Source: Sequoia sempervirens (Eukaryota > Streptophyta > Pinopsida > Cupressales > Cupressaceae). Taken from it: a DNA stretch of 64,000 nt. Location of the stretch: assembly GCA_007258455.2 (NCBI GenBank), contig VDFB02252616.1:118250128-118314127 (forward strand), read 5' to 3'. Of this stretch, positions 48,357-59,711 are shown one piece after another; position 1 is the first letter of the stretch, and each line of letters begins with the position of its first letter. The notes beneath the pieces are model-generated. The model searched no databases. It saw only the letters and a list, made by a program, of their open reading frames with translations, and was not told the DNA's origin. The position numbers were made by a program, and so were the translations under genes.

Positions 48357-48735
48357 TCGTCAGTCCTCCAAATTTAGGAGCGCATCTCAAGGACTTGGGA
48401 TTTGATTCCACATTTAGATTAGGTTGATCTAAATGTGATTGGTTGATGTAGATTGACTTCATTGATTGACATGCCCCAACATAGGATTAACAGGGTACTT
48501 TTGACCACGTTTGTAGAGAGGTGGCATAGTGATCATAACACCTTCCATTTACCCACTAGCAAGATGACGGTGACACCAAAGGACATGTACCAGATTTTGA
48601 GGATTCCAGTTGGTAGGGAGCTGGTTGTTTATGATTCCAGTGAGCAGGGAGGCACTGATGCACTGAGGAGAGTGTTTGAGGATGATTAGATCTATGGTTA
48701 TGACATTCCATGGCAAGAGATGGTCGATGCATATG
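48357..48735 (+). pseudogene. Plant mobile domain frame, N-terminal part
   Basis: The frame reads GAHLKDLGFDSTFRLG, a stop and a shift, then from 48453 HRINRVLLTTFVERWHSDHN, TFHLPTSKMTVTPKDMYQIL and RIPVGRELVVYD. The phrases ALVERWxxxTHTFHLPxGEM and VTLxDVxxLLGLPVDG define the plant mobile domain (PF10536), found in MAIN/MAIL proteins and in many plant transposons. It lies antisense to the Tat element, downstream of its pol. Its right edge is the TSD CAACA (48736-48740) of solo LTR B, after which the domain resumes at 52718. Confidence 0.85.
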
Positions 48736-50391
48736 CAACATGTAATACCCCTCATACTATTTAGACTTATTATTTTCTATGCTTTGGTTTGATACTGTGA
48801 TGATACTATTATTGTTTGGTTTGGTGGTTTGATTAGTAGACTGTTGGTGATTATGCTTATACACTTGAGGATTTGATTATTTCATATGACATTGTGGTTG
48901 GTGATATTAGTTGATTTTCAGAATTATGATATGATGCAATGATTTAATAAACTATGTTATGAGATGAATTGTTAGATTAGAAATGTTATTTTATCAGTTG
49001 TATTATAATTGTTAGGATAGATGTGATGAAGGACAGTGTAGTATCACTCATTTGCGAGTGCTCTGTTACGTTGTGATTCCTTCTCACAATGCAATGCTTC
49101 GATTTAATGCTTTGATTTTATATATATGTATGCACATGTACATGACTTCATTTGTATGCAAGATTTGCAGGTATAAGTCTCGATTCCACCTGCTTCAGCA
49201 GGACAGGGCGAGCACCAATAGCCCAACGGTTAAATGTTGAAACAGAGGTGACGATGAAGTCATCCCGTCCCATGATGTCAGACCGTCTTGTTTGATTGGT
49301 ATTGTTCATTTTTGTAGTTTTTGTCATTTGTAGTTTGTGTTTTGTGTTTTGTCGTATTTTGATTTATGTTGGTACTTTATATGTTGTGGTGTATTCGATT
49401 TAAATGATGGAAATAATTGTTTATTTTAATGTTAGATTAAATTGTATTTAAATATTTAAATGATTTATTTATTTTCGAAAGTCATGAGTTTTATTGTGTG
49501 ATAATTATAATATTAAATTGTGTGTTAATTATTTTAATTAACTATCTTGTTGTGGATAATTATTAGAATAAATTATTTAAATTAAATAGATAATGTGATG
49601 TGCAAGTAAAGTGGTAAAAATAGAAATTAAAACAATAAGACAAATAAAAGACTGAAAAAGTTGTGAGAATGAATAAGAATACATATATGATTAAAAACCT
49701 TGCTTTTAAAGAATTATTTTCTTTTATTTTTGATTTTTAGAGTTTTTGGAAGAAATGGACAATATCTTTTATTTAATTAGGAATTTTGTGAGTTTTTCAG
49801 AGAGACAAAAGATCAGGGATACAGAAGTTGCACAAGTTATTGATTATGTATTTTTGAATCTAAAGAGAATATTTTTCAATCTTTTGCTATAATTTGAGGA
49901 GAGTTTCTAGAAAGGGATTGGGAATATGTTACTGGTTATTCTAGAGTCTTTTGAACAAAGGATCAGGTTCGAGATTTGAGCACAGTTACTCAAAGGAGAT
50001 TCAAGTCAGGAAGGAGGAGCTCTTCGTAAAGGTTGTCAGAAACTAGCTTCATCAGATTCTCGAGAGCGTAGGACTCCAGGTTCCACCCTCTTGTCTCAAT
50101 GGTTTTAAATCTGTAAAAGGAATAAAGAGGTGTTTTAGAATCAATCTCTGTTTTAAAAAGAAAATCTTCTGTGAATTAGATTAAAATGATTTCTTCAAGA
50201 TAAGAAAATGAATAAACAGATAGGTCTTCTTTGAAAGGAAAATTCTTGTTGAATTTGGAAAATCTTGTTTTGCAAACAAACTGAAAATAAACTCTTCGAA
50301 TTCTGTTTGGATATACTCAATCTCTCTGTTATTCCTGTAGAAAAGAACAATCTTTGCATTTTAATGGAATTGAATTATTATTTTGAAAAAA

Positions 50392-50503
50392 TATATATAT
50401 ATATATATATGTATTTTAAATTTATGGTGATTCTGTATTTTACACAGAAATCTGTGTTCTCTGTGATTGTGTGTAATTATTTATGATTATATATATAAAT
50501 AAG

Positions 50504-50534
<31 letters not shown>

Positions 50535-50580
50535 TTAATATATAAATATAAATATATAATATGTAATTATAAATAAATTG
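50392..50580. repeat. TA microsatellites in LTR B
   Basis: (TA)n runs at 50392-50410 and 50503-50532 are followed by TAAATATA variants. More (TA)n lies at 50920-51062. They flank the GC island as in copy A. Confidence 0.9.
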
Positions 50581-50747
50581 TTTTCATACTTTTCAAAAAG
50601 GGCCGACTGTCGAAATCCGTGCCTGTGTAAAGGACAGATCGAAATTTTATGCATTTTATTTTAAACTGTGTTTTTTTTAAAAAAAGTTTTCATATAAAAA
50701 AAAATTAAAGTTTTAATGAAATCAAAATTTTATTTTAATTAAAAGTT

Positions 50748-50865
50748 TGTATGGGGTTTGGGGAGGGCACGGAAGGCTGTACCCACCCCGCCCCCCACTG
50801 TGGCATAGACTGCTGCGTATAGTAGCCCGTGCGGACTGCGTGACAGTCCCCACTTGGCCACTGTT
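50748..50865. other. GC island inside LTR B
   Basis: A G/C-rich segment between TA tracts, opening TATGGGGTTTGGGGAGGGC where copy A opens TATGGGGGGAGTGGTTGG. A hairpin with arms GGACTG and CAGTCC and loop CGTGA lies at 50833-50849. The inner sequence and hairpin differ from copy A, though position and composition are kept. Confidence 0.65.
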
Positions 50866-51532
50866 AATGTTTTCTTTTAATTTTTTTTTTATTATTATTA
50901 TTTTTTTATATATGTTTTTTTTATATATATTATATATAATTATATATATATATATTTACAAATATATGTATATATATATAATTATATATAAATATATATA
51001 TATATATTAAATAAATAAATAAATTTATTGGTGTAAAATAAATATATATATATATATATACAAATATATGAAAATAATATATATATGCGTATTTATATTA
51101 TAAATTGAAATGGTTTTTCTTAATGTTTAAATTGTGAAATTAAGTGAACTTTATTTAAGAATGAACGTAATAATTGTGTTGGATTATTGTTGAATTTTAT
51201 ATTGTCATGGAAAAAAATTTGGAGATTGTTATTTTTTCGTCCTAGTTTTATTGTGTTAACTTTTAAATTGATGTGGGAACCCTGTTGTCAATTTGTGAAA
51301 AATTTATTCCAGAGGTTTGTTTAATTTTAATGTTCCTCTCGTCTTGAATCTATTCTTTTGGAATTGAAACTTAATGGTTTATGTTTGGAAGGGTTGAACG
51401 GTTTGTTAAGACTTTTGGTTATGAATTATTGCGAGAGGGTTAATGCCTCACGTTTTCTTGTTGTGGTATTATGCTTTTTATTCTTTAGTTCAACCCTTGC
51501 CTAGTTTTGATTTATGTTAGGGGTCATAGGGA

Positions 51533-51905
51533 GAGTGGCTCTTCGTGGGCACCGACACCTCAGTTGGAGGAAGAGCTCAGGGGAACCCACGTAAGAGTAG
51601 TTAAACAAGTGATAACCTAAAAATAGAATTTAGGGGGATGGGTAGTGAAACACACAAGATAATAAACATTAGATTCCTCGTCTATGCATTAGGGCTATCA
51701 TAGACTAATGATAGACTGAGTAGGCCGTGGTCAGAAAAGTCATAACCTCATCTTCATGAGAGGTTATCGACTCCGCATGAGCTACCCTATGGTGTCGGTG
51801 CCTCAAGTAGGAGGAAGGGCTAGGGGATCCATAGATGGGTGTCGACGCCTCAGTTGGAGGAAGTGCCAGGGGATCCCATGAGAGCTATGCGATGACACTC
51901 TCCAC
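51533..51905 (+). other. Conserved 3' block of long LTR (copy B)
   Basis: Counterpart of 28155-28520. It also carries three versions of GGTGCCGACGCCTCAGTTGG with AGGAAG and AGGGGATCC (near 51568, 51797 and 51840), an internal repeat less clear in copy A. Confidence 0.65.
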
Positions 51906-52717
51906 TTGACACCCTTTTACTTTGTTTGTAGTTTCCTCTGGATATTGTAATCTTTATGTTGTTTCTGATTCTTGTGAATTTGGTTTATGATTGTTATTTA
52001 GTTACTTGTATAATTGGTGATACTTTTTTTGATTGCGATGAGTTTCATAGTTTAAACTTGTTATGTGATTTTGTGATCATTGATGGTTGTTCATTGTATG
52101 CCTTGAGTTGTACTTATTTTTGTACTATGTTGTTGTTGAGTCGGTTTGTCATTCATGGTCGGGTTCTCTTCCTCGTCACCTCTGAGCACGGGGGGTGAGT
52201 TACTTGTAATTCACATGGTTGGTGGAACGTGCTCCACACCCATTGGGTTCTCCATCAGCATCCTGTCTTCTCAGCATTTCCGCAGATGGAGTTGTACCAG
52301 TATTCACTTTGTATTTCAGATTTCATTGTTCTTGTATCAATCCCAATGTTGGGAAATTCCATGTAATTATTTTATCAAGAGATTGTAATATAACATTATA
52401 ACGATGATGTAATAGTTAGGATCATTTGTATCTTTATTAAGAGATTTATTATGGTTGTATTATGTGATGTTTATTATTCTCGCATCTTGGTTACTGGATG
52501 TATCCTTACTCATGGTTATGTTGTAATCTTTATCTTTTATTTCCGTTTAGTTGTTGCGATGTAACCTCACGTGCACCAGAGAACTAAGTGTGTTAATGTT
52601 ATGTAATGTGTTATTTGATTATGGTTTAATGTATTTGCATGTTTAATTTAATTGTTTAAAAAAAAAAAATTATTTGCATTGTGTGTGTTCTCTAGGGTTT
52701 GCACAGCAGGCGTTACA

Positions 52718-54233
52718 CAACATTTCCATGTGTGCTTGTTGGGTTTATTAGTGGATTCTTATGTCTCGACCGCAGGTCGAAGGGACTTTCAGTTGGATGG
52801 GGTCAAATTCTGGAGAGAATGATCACCTAGGGGACCATATATGCTTGGGGATTTTGCATGCTTGCTCACTTGTACCATGATCTTCACTAGCTTGTGTATT
52901 TGAGAGGGGCCAGTTTATTGGTTGGGGTCACATTATTACAGATATGGGCATGGAAGCATATAGTTTTCACTCATCCAGTGGAAGATAGACAACGACCAAT
53001 AGGGAGACATTTTGTTCATGCATACATAGGTCTAGTTTTCTAGCATAAGCTAGGAAAACTGGAGTATTAGAGGAGGGTATTGGATGACCTGGAGATAGTG
53101 ACATGGGGGTCATACCTTGACTGTGAGTAATGGCTGGCGGAAAACACTGAGATGCCCTATGCATGCTCATCTAGATACCTGATTGGGAAAACTCAATTCA
53201 TGATTGAGATATTCCTTCGCAAGAGAGTGTTGCAACAGTATGGCAGGGTACAGGTCATGCCCCAAGGGTGGCTCTTTATGCACAGAAGATAGGATATACC
53301 AGAGTGGGGACCATGCTTATCATATGATGTAGTTGTTGAGGAGTACCAGATTTTATAGTCGATCATTTGGGATTATCATCCATAGGTCATAGAGGCTCCC
53401 ATATCCAAGGAATATGCACAATACTTCCTTGCACATCCCTTTCTATGGATTTTGAGTCCAGATGAGCCAGTGCCTTTGTTATATGATGATCCAACACCGC
53501 ATGCATGCAGATAGAGGAGAGACAGAGGAGATGAGGAGGAGGAGGAGGGAGAGAGCAGTGATGAGGGAAATGGGGATGGAGATGGAGCTGGTGGAGATGG
53601 TGGTGGGGTGATGGAGATGGAGGTGGTGGTGGAGGAGGAGATGAGGGTGGTGGAGGGCCAGTGATAGATGTGTGAGACTTCAGAGTGCCTCAAAAAAGAT
53701 GATTGTTGGTAGCTACAACACAATAGCATGTGTAGATCAGGTTGCCCTCTTAGTAGTAGCAGGCTCAGATAGTTGAATTACAAGCTCAGGTTCAGACACT
53801 ATAGGGTTAGTTAGTGCAAATATAGGGATAGCTTCAGGTACAGGCACAGGAATAGACGCAAGCACAAGCATAGATTGCCACACTTACCACAGAGAGAGAT
53901 AGCTTGAGATAGCAGGTTGAATAGGTAGAGGGCATGGCCAAGTGATTACAAAGAGTGGTCGAGGGAACATGTACAACCAATTATCTAAGAGAGGTACGAC
54001 ACTCTACCAGGGAGGCTAAGTACTATAGGTTGAGGTACCATGAGGTTGTTCCTCCAGAGCATCGAGAGAGTTACACACAATCTTTCAGTGGATGCACTCA
54101 CTCTAGGACTACTACTAGGGGTGTTACAGGGCCACCTCACAAGGATCTAGAGGTAGGACCATCAAGTACAACCGAAGGTATAGGGATAACATCATTAGGG
54201 GGAGCACCACATAGCTCCATGATGATCATTTGA
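52718..54233 (+). pseudogene. Plant mobile domain frame, C-terminal part
   Basis: Directly after the TSD the PMD continues: VGFISGFLCLDRRSKGLSVG, then GTIYAWGFCMLAHLYHDLH, a stop, and GASLLVGVTLLQIWAWKHIV. These match the WGxAxLAHLYRxLC and GGxxxLLQLWAWE core of PF10536. Later come an acidic Gly-rich stretch (53510-53650), a Gln-rich part with many TAG stops at likely CAG codons (53750-53950), and an open tail 53955-54233. The frame is roughly 600 codons with the first part. PMD proteins act in nuclear silencing and RNA-processing contexts in the host. Its role in elements is unknown. Confidence 0.82.
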
Positions 54234-56128
54234 AACATATTTGAGACATTTCATGATGTATACACCAATTTAGCTGAGACATTATGATGTACTGCCATTT
54301 TGTATGATGTACCTCTTCGACACATTTCTAGACATCCTTGTATACTTGACATTATGATTTTTGAGATTATCTGATATGAGATGCATTGATGATTAGTGGT
54401 TTATATGTGTCTATATGATTTTATGATGGATGCCTATGATGGATGCTTTTAATTTCTATGTTAATGATGCTATATGATGTTTATATGCCTATATGATTAT
54501 GACATGATTATGTATGGATGCAATGTTGATATGATTAAATGATGATGCATTATTTATGTTTCTATATGTTCTTATGCATGATGTTTTATGCTATGAGATG
54601 GATGCAAATGAAATGTGATTCCCCTTATGTTTTTTTATTCTCTTGGTGCAAATATATGATACTCCTATACTATATGGGATGGATTTTAGAATGTAAGTGA
54701 GATGCAATGTATGTTATTTTTGTGTTTTTCAAATGCAAATATATGATCTGATTGATATATGAGATGAATTTTAGGATGTAAATGATATATAATGCACTTT
54801 CCTTTTTGTGTTTTTCGATGAAAATATTATGATGTAATGCATGAATGAATGAATGAATGATGTGATAATATTTTATAATGTATGTATGATATGCAAATGA
54901 TTATGCAACTACATGAGAATGATTTGTTTTTGTTAATGTAAAGTATACTCAATCTTTTAATGATAGAGATAACATCATTTTGACAATTGTGCCAGCCTTG
55001 GAAAATCCATAAATATAGATGCAAAGCTAATATGGATGCAATCTAACTTAACCATGTAAAACTAATATGCAAAAGTTGTCATCATAGCAGCCAATTTTTT
55101 GTTCTTTTTATCATCATTGAGCCTTTAAATTGTTGAAAGCGAGTACAAACATCGATGGTATAATTAGACCATGATGACCTAAGTACTACTTCCATGATTT
55201 TTTATATTGCAATTTAACACAAGCATCTAGGTATAATTAGACCAAGATGACTTGAGCATTTCTCGTGTAAACAGACAAGAGTTAATGGTTTTCCTATGCA
55301 AAATTGGAATGTCATCAGTGATAATTTGTAGAGCACATCTCACGACAATTTGTACAGTAGTAATGAATAACTCACAAACAACAGAAAAAGAAAATATCAT
55401 TCTCCTTCCTAGCTCCTCTAGTCCAGGACATCATTGAGTTACTACAGAGAAATTATAACAAAAATCAAAGTACAACAGTTGAAAATTATGCTCACATGAT
55501 AAAGCCATGATTCAGAAGAACATCATCCATTTAAACTTGCCTCAATTTGATTGATTTTGCTATTTGATATGGATATTTGATTTTGAAAGTTTGATGATTG
55601 ATGTATGTTCAATATTGAGTGTTTGGTTGTGATCTTTGTGTTCATAACATTGTCATACTACTATTTTTCTGTTGGTTTAAGCTCAAAGTTTATTTTCCCC
55701 CAATGAGTTCAGGATATTTCCCCCAATCTAGGGTGAGACACGACTGCGATGCCAGGATATGTACATGAGGTTTTATCAATGAAAAGCAGAATGATGGAAA
55801 AAACAAATGGTCAACATACTCAAATAGATGTTAAAGCTAATCTATCAAAAATAGCGCGTATTTTCAGGTTTTCACTACTTGTTTTTATTGCACTTTTCTA
55901 GATTATATGTTTTTTTTAATTTTTCACTTTTTTTGTATTTTTCAATTTTTTTGCTTTTTTTTTTGTATTTTTTACTTTTTGATTTTTTGTATTTTTTACC
56001 TTTTTTAATTTATTTTTGTCACCAAGATGCCTATTTTCCAAGTTTTCATCAAGGTAAGAATTTTTTTTTAGGACATTTTCTGATTTTTTTTGTATTTTTT
56101 CAGGACTTTTACCGATGCACTAGATAAG
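54234..56128. other. Tat spacer between PMD frame and pol
   Basis: No coding frame is supported. 54240-54900 is built from ATGATG and TATGAT words. An 87-bp duplication (54648 and 54735, GCAAATATATGAT start) and a TGAATGAATGAATGA run (54842) occur here. 55879-56110 is T-rich. Confidence 0.6.
55879..56110. repeat. T-rich low-complexity tract
   Basis: Runs of T interrupted by GTATTTTT, CTTTTT and GATTTTT lie directly downstream of the pol stop on the element strand (A-rich there). The open frame made of Phe and Leu is a by-product. Confidence 0.8.
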
Positions 56129-57262
56129 CTAGGTGTAAGACTTCTTGAGATGCAGGTTGTTGATGGGTTCTTCAAACAAATCCCCTTCAAGGGTAGATAG
56201 TTGATACACTCCAGATCCAAAGACTGAGACAATAACAAAGGGACCTAGCCAGTTTGGTTCAAATTTTCCTTTTTTTTCTTTATCCTGTTGATTATGAGGA
56301 ATTTCTTTCAGAACCAAGTCACCAACTTGAAATTTTCTTGGTTTGACCTTGTGATTGTAACTCATAGAAATCCTTTGTTGATAAGCTTTCAAGTGATCCA
56401 CATCTTGTTGACAATGCTCATCCAACAATTCCAACTCTTGTAACCTAGACACCTGATAATCTTCATATGAAATGATCCCCTTTAGTGACACACAAAGTGA
56501 TGGTAGCTCTACCTCAATAGGTAAAATGGCCTCTAATCCATAGACTAAAGCATAGGGTGTAGCTCCTATTGGGGTGTGAATGCTAGTTTAGTAAGCCCAC
56601 AAAGTAGGATTTAGTTGAGTGTGCCAATCAAATCCAACATCATTGATGGTTTTCTTTAGGATTTTCAAAATGGTTTTGTTTGAGGCCTCTACCTAGCCAT
56701 TTCCTTGAGCATAGTATGGTGTAGAAAATCAATGTTGGATATGAAACCTTTCTCAAAGTTCTTGGACATCTTGATTCTTGAAATGTCTACCATTGTTAGT
56801 GACAATGGACTGAGGAATGTCATACCAACAGATGATGTGATTCAAGATGAAGGATGCAATTTGTTTTTCAATGATGGTGGTCAAAGGAATAGCTTCAATC
56901 CACTTTGTAAAATATTGTGGTTATGATGATGAAGGTGGATGAATTTTACCTACAAGATCTAGTCCCCATTAGCAGAAAGGACATGTTGAGGTTAACGGTT
57001 GAAATTCCTTTATTGGTGCATGTATCGAGTTTCCATGGATTTGAAATTTTTGGCAGTTCTTGACAAATTAAAAAGACTCCTTTTCCATATTCGACCAATA
57101 ATACCCCAAATGTAGGATTTTTTTAGCAAGAGTTAGTCCACTTGAATGTGTTCCATAGATAACTTCATGAACCTTGTGTAAAGCAGTTTCAACTTCGTTA
57201 CATTCTAGACACCAAAGGAGAGTACCATCAAGACCTCGTCGGTAAAGTACATCGACTATCAA
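56129..57262 (-). pseudogene. Tat integrase remnant
   Basis: The N-terminal zinc region reads CLECNEVETALHKVHEVIYG with GTHSSG (57210-57140). The core has GLDLVG (first Asp kept), then SIVTNNGRHFKN near 56795, where the family has TDNG (Asp to Asn). GNG, a stop, and VEASNK near 56690 keep the Glu. The C-terminal part 56491-56129 is open: YNHKVKPRKFQVGDLVLKEI then KFEPNWLGPFVIVSVFGSGV, the chromatin-side GPY/F module. Five or more stops interrupt it. Integrase would insert the element cDNA. Confidence 0.9.
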
Positions 57263-57613
57263 GGTATGTCGAGTTGCTTGTCAAATAAAGTTACATTTTT
57301 GGTTTCAGGATAGATCTGGTGGTAGGGCGTTATCTTTTAAGTAGGTGTAGATCTTCCCATAGATAGAAGCTTTGGCCTCAACTATATGGTATATGACTTG
57401 TGATTTGGGGTTATCATGGGTAGGGTTAAACAGTTGTTCCACCATGAACTAATAATGGGCTAATTTTTCATGTATCTATAGGAGAGAAGCAATGGTCACC
57501 ATAGCATCAAATTTTTTGTCACTTCTTGGAATCTACTCAAATTTGATCTCCATAAAGCACTTCTTGAAATTATCCACCATTCTTTTATATGGCATCAATT
57601 TATCATCTTTAGT

Positions 57614-58012
57614 CTAGTATTTTTCATTCACCTGATTTATGATTAATTGAGAATCACCATAGACTTGCAACTCTGTGATTTTCCACTCTACGACTGTCTT
57701 GATACAAATGATCAATGCTTCATACTTAGCTGTGTTGTTAGTACAAGGAAACATTAACCTATAGGACTTTGGAATGGTATGTCCTTGAGGCATGATAAAT
57801 ATAATTCTTGCACCTAATCCATGTTGTGTGTAAGATCCATCAAAGTATAACATCCACCTTTGTGTTGACACTATAAGGACATCGACATCTAGAAATTTGA
57901 TGCTCATGGGATGATCATCTTGTAATGGTGCTTCAGCTATTTGATCCGCTATCACTTGACCCTTGATTGCTTTCCTATCCACATATTGAATGTCAAATTC
58001 TCTCAATATCAT
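57614..58012 (-). pseudogene. Tat second (additional) RNase H domain
   Basis: The frame is open over 132 codons. After the linker DIQYVDRKAIKGQVIADQIA comes WMLYFDGSYTQHGLGARIIF (first Asp), NNTAKYEALI (Glu) and LQVYGDSQLIINQVNEKY (second Asp). These are the marks of the extra, non-Ty3-type RNase H found in the Tat lineage. The catalytic residues visible here are all kept. It lies between the Ty3-type RNase H and integrase, as in other Tat elements. Confidence 0.9.
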
Positions 58013-58460
58013 TACCCATTTGGTTAGTCTTCATGTCAGGGTAGCTTTGCTTAGTAGATACTTCAATGGATCAATTTTTGTTATGAGTTTTATGGTGTGG
58101 GTTAACATGCAGTGTCTTAGTTGTTGAGTAGAAAATACTACCACCAAACAAGATTTTTCAATAAATATGTAGTTGATCTCATAGCCATTCAAGGTTTTGT
58201 TGATGTAATAAATAGCCCTTTCTTTTCTTGCAAAGTCTTCCTATGCCAGTAGAGCACCTAAAGATACATGTGTTGTTGCTATGTAGAGTAATAATGGTTT
58301 TCTTTCCATTGGAGGTACCAATATGGGTGGTGACATCAAATACTTTTTCAGTTGATTAAAAGTCACTTCACATTTTCCATCCCATTTGAAAGAAACATTC
58401 TTGTGTAGTAAGTGATTAAAAGGATGAGTTTTATTTTCTAGTTGTGTAATGAACTTCCTA
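58013..58460 (-). pseudogene. Tat Ty3-type RNase H and connection remnant
   Basis: The frame reads FNQLKKYLMSPPILVPPMER then LLLYIATTHVSLGALLA, a stop, ARKERAIYYINKTLNGYEIN, and LTKWVMILREFDI. This corresponds to the tether and first RNase H of gypsy pol. The usual catalytic DAS is ATT here, so it was probably already inactive or decayed. One or two stops remain. Confidence 0.8.
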
Positions 58461-58471
58461 ATAGATTGGAA

Positions 58472-59520
58472 TTATCCCCATAAAGATCTGAGTAGGTTGA
58501 TATTCTTAAGAGGAGGCATCTCCATGATGGCTTTGAATTTCGTAGGATCCACCTCAATTCCTTTAGCTGATACAATATATCCCAAAAGTTTAGCTGATGT
58601 CACATCAAATACACATTTCTTGGGGTTTAATCTTACATTAAATTTCTCCAACTGAGTGAAGGTTTTGTCCAGAATTTCCAAATACCCTCTCTAGTGAATG
58701 ATTTTTCCAATAATTCATCTACATAGTCTTCCATAGAGGTGTGCATCATGTCATGGAAGATGGTGGTCATCACTCTCTAATATGTGTCTCTAGCATTTTT
58801 CAACCCAAAAGGAATTACATTCCAACAATATGTACCCCATGGACATGTGAAAGAAGTTTTATCTTAGTCTTTGAGTGCTATCTTAATCTAATTGTAACCT
58901 GAAAATCCATCCATGAGTGAAATAATTGCATGACCCACTGTCAAATCCACAATGATGTTAATGTTAGGCAAAGGAAAATCATCTTTCGGGAAATCCCTAT
59001 TAAGATATCTGAAATTCATACATATCCTGATGTTGTGGTCTGGTTTTGGAACTGGTACAATGTTGGAGATCCATTCAACATAATCAATAGGATAGATAAA
59101 TCCTACATCCAACAACTTCTTCAATTCAACTTTCACCAATAGGGAAATGTACAAATGCATTTTTCTCAATTTTTGCTTCACTGGTTTAACTCTAGGTGGT
59201 AGTGATAAATGATGCATTATAAGCTCTAGATCTATTCCTGGCATATCAATGTAGGAACAAGCAAAGTTGACTTGCCTCTCCTCAAAGAATTTAACGAAGC
59301 TTGGTTTTTCTTCCTCTGTCATGGATGCTACTAGATGTAGGGTCTTGACTATTTCAGCTCTACCAGTGTTGATAGAATGTGTGGGATCAATCAGCACTAA
59401 AGATCTCTCATGATAGTGTTCGGGAAGAGTGTCAAATCTCCCATATTTTGGTGTCTCAGAGAGGTTTTCACTATCATATGTGCTCTTTATTTTTACTTTT
59501 TCTTGATCTAATATTGCCAT
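58472..59520 (-). pseudogene. Tat reverse transcriptase remnant
   Basis: 59520-58888 is open for 210 codons: SYIDMPGIDLELIMHHLSLP, the LVKVELKKLLDVGFIYPIDY primer-grip lead-in, VPKPDHNIRICMNFRYLNRD and ISLMDGFSGYN with the first catalytic Asp. Two breaks follow. The active box near 58719 reads EDYVDELLEKS, YVDE in place of YVDD. 58681-58472 gives FNVRLNPKKCVFDV and LLGYIVSAKGIEVDP, the thumb. An open frame this long suggests fairly recent decay compared with the PMD frame. Confidence 0.92.
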
Positions 59521-59711
59521 TAAATGGTTTTCGTGCCATTAGATTGATTTTTCATATTCATTTTTCACTTGAGAGATTTGGCACTCCCCTTGTCTGAAGC
59601 TTCATTATGAGATTCGATGATGGAACATGTTTCAGGATTATCAAAGCAAAGGAAGTTCGCAATGGCGTCATCATTCAAGAAAATGGGGATGTCAAGTAGC
59701 TTGCTTTGATC

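Larger units (their letters stand above)
48741..52717 (+). mobile_element. Solo LTR, long-LTR family copy B
   Basis: It begins TGTAATACCCCTCATAC and ends CAGGCGTTACA, with a perfect TSD CAACA at 48736-48740 and 52718-52722. It is 3977 bp and colinear with copy A over the start blocks, the GGACTCCAGGTT motif (50071), the GC island and the block 51533-51905. A GATGACACTCTCC phrase is shared by A, B and, in reverse, C. Near the end, GGTTTGCACAGCAGGCGTTACA parallels GGTTTGTGCGGTAGGCTGTTACA in A. It has no gag, pol, PBS or PPT. It was inserted into the PMD frame and is therefore younger than that frame. Confidence 0.88.

Noticed and set aside
53376..53729. Minus-strand Ser/Pro-rich frame
   Set aside because: It is the reverse of the GAGGAGG/GATGG acidic stretch of the PMD frame and has no independent support.
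55879..56127. Phe/Leu-rich plus frame resembling membrane segments
   Set aside because: It is produced by the T-rich low-complexity tract next to the Tat pol end.
58449..59597. Plus-strand frames opposite the Tat reverse transcriptase
   Set aside because: They are shadows of the minus-strand RT, whose motifs are unambiguous.
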